Origin: Rhodospirillaceae bacterium
GTDB lineage: Bacteria; Pseudomonadota; Alphaproteobacteria; MPNO01; UBA2964
Assembly (NCBI GenBank): GCA_002724505.1
Contig: PBOV01000084.1
Coordinates: forward strand, 22,576-37,115
Length of the DNA stretch: 14,540 nt
Direction: 5' to 3'
The position numbers were made by a program, and so were the translations under genes. The notes beneath the pieces were generated by a model. That model had not been told where the DNA came from and made no database searches. It saw only the letters and a list, made by a program, of their open reading frames with translations. Shown here piece by piece: positions 14,290 through 14,540 of the stretch (positions are counted from its first letter, which is position 1; each line of letters begins with the position of its first letter).

Positions 14290-14540
14290 CTACTTTATGG
14301 TCTTAATTGATCATCCAAACACTAGGTATTTCAACAATTCCATAACAAAAACTCCAAGAGCTATTTAAACATGTACTGCTTATGATGTGAATCCTTTTAA
14401 CAAATGAAGGGTCCCATTTCATAATTTAGTGGACCTATATTGGACCTGAACACGCACCCCCACCTAAAAAAAGACACCCTGCATACATAATATAATAATA
14501 GCTGCTGGGGTTACTCAGCTAGATATGTGGGTCTCTCATC
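14290..14540. other. Gene-free tRNA-proximal flank
   Basis: An AT-rich stretch with no supported gene. It holds a direct repeat TGGACCT (14430-14436 and 14441-14447, 11-bp period), an opposite-facing GGTCC within GGGTCCCA just upstream (14409-14416), and an inverted repeat TAGCTG ... CAGCTA near 14501-14521. Such short repeats beside a tRNA 3' end are what recombinase arm sites can look like, but no integrase gene is in the window. Confidence 0.4.

Noticed and set aside
1..14540. CRISPR arrays, insertion sequences, phage genes or toxin-antitoxin pairs
   Set aside because: No regularly spaced repeats, transposase, phage structural gene or paired small genes were seen on either strand.

Overview
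The window looks like chromosomal DNA of an alphaproteobacterium, probably a free-living aerobe. The grounds are the HNH endonuclease type at the left end, the COQ7-type ubiquinone hydroxylase next to a DsbB and a YqaA-type membrane protein, a cytochrome c', and moderate base composition. Six of the fourteen protein genes appear to start with GTG or TTG, several of them with clear Shine-Dalgarno sequences. The species cannot be named from the sequence.

Layout, left to right. (1) 115-1251: an HNH endonuclease (+) converges on a DUF427 protein (-) that carries an unusual C-terminal extension. (2) 1405-5150: a tightly coupled three-gene operon on the minus strand for a xanthine-dehydrogenase-family molybdenum hydroxylase (FAD subunit, 2Fe-2S subunit, molybdenum subunit). 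Its active-site loop is not that of a CO dehydrogenase. (3) 5151-5331: a divergent control region with a perfect 27-bp palindrome. (4) 5332-7667: a UbiD-family prenylated-FMN decarboxylase followed by an EamA-type transporter. (5) 7800-9028: a dienelactone-hydrolase-family protein and a VOC-fold protein on the minus strand, overlapping by ATGA. (6) 9168-11480: a cytosolic DMSO-reductase-family molybdoenzyme of the BisC/TorA type, divergent from the VOC gene. (7) 11481-11799: a roughly 300-bp gap with a nested hairpin and no convincing gene. (8) 11800-14056: an exported cytochrome c' meets coq7 tail to tail with overlapping stop codons; coq7 follows dsbB, and a YqaA-type protein lies upstream. 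(9) 14126-14289: a sigma-70-like promoter and a tRNA-Leu(CAA). The last 250 bp are gene-free, with repeated TGGACC motifs.

The most interesting part is 1405-11480. A molybdenum hydroxylase, a prFMN decarboxylase, a small-molecule transporter, an alpha/beta hydrolase of the dienelactone type, a VOC protein (a fold that includes ring-cleavage dioxygenases) and a second, different molybdoenzyme lie side by side. By analogy with known gene sets such as the furoate/furandicarboxylate (hmf) genes, this could be a catabolic island for an aromatic or heteroaromatic carboxylic acid: uptake or export, decarboxylation, ring hydroxylation with water-derived oxygen, ring opening and hydrolysis. That pathway is inference. 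No ring-activating CoA ligase, UbiX, or transcription regulator gene is in the window, and the substrate is unknown.
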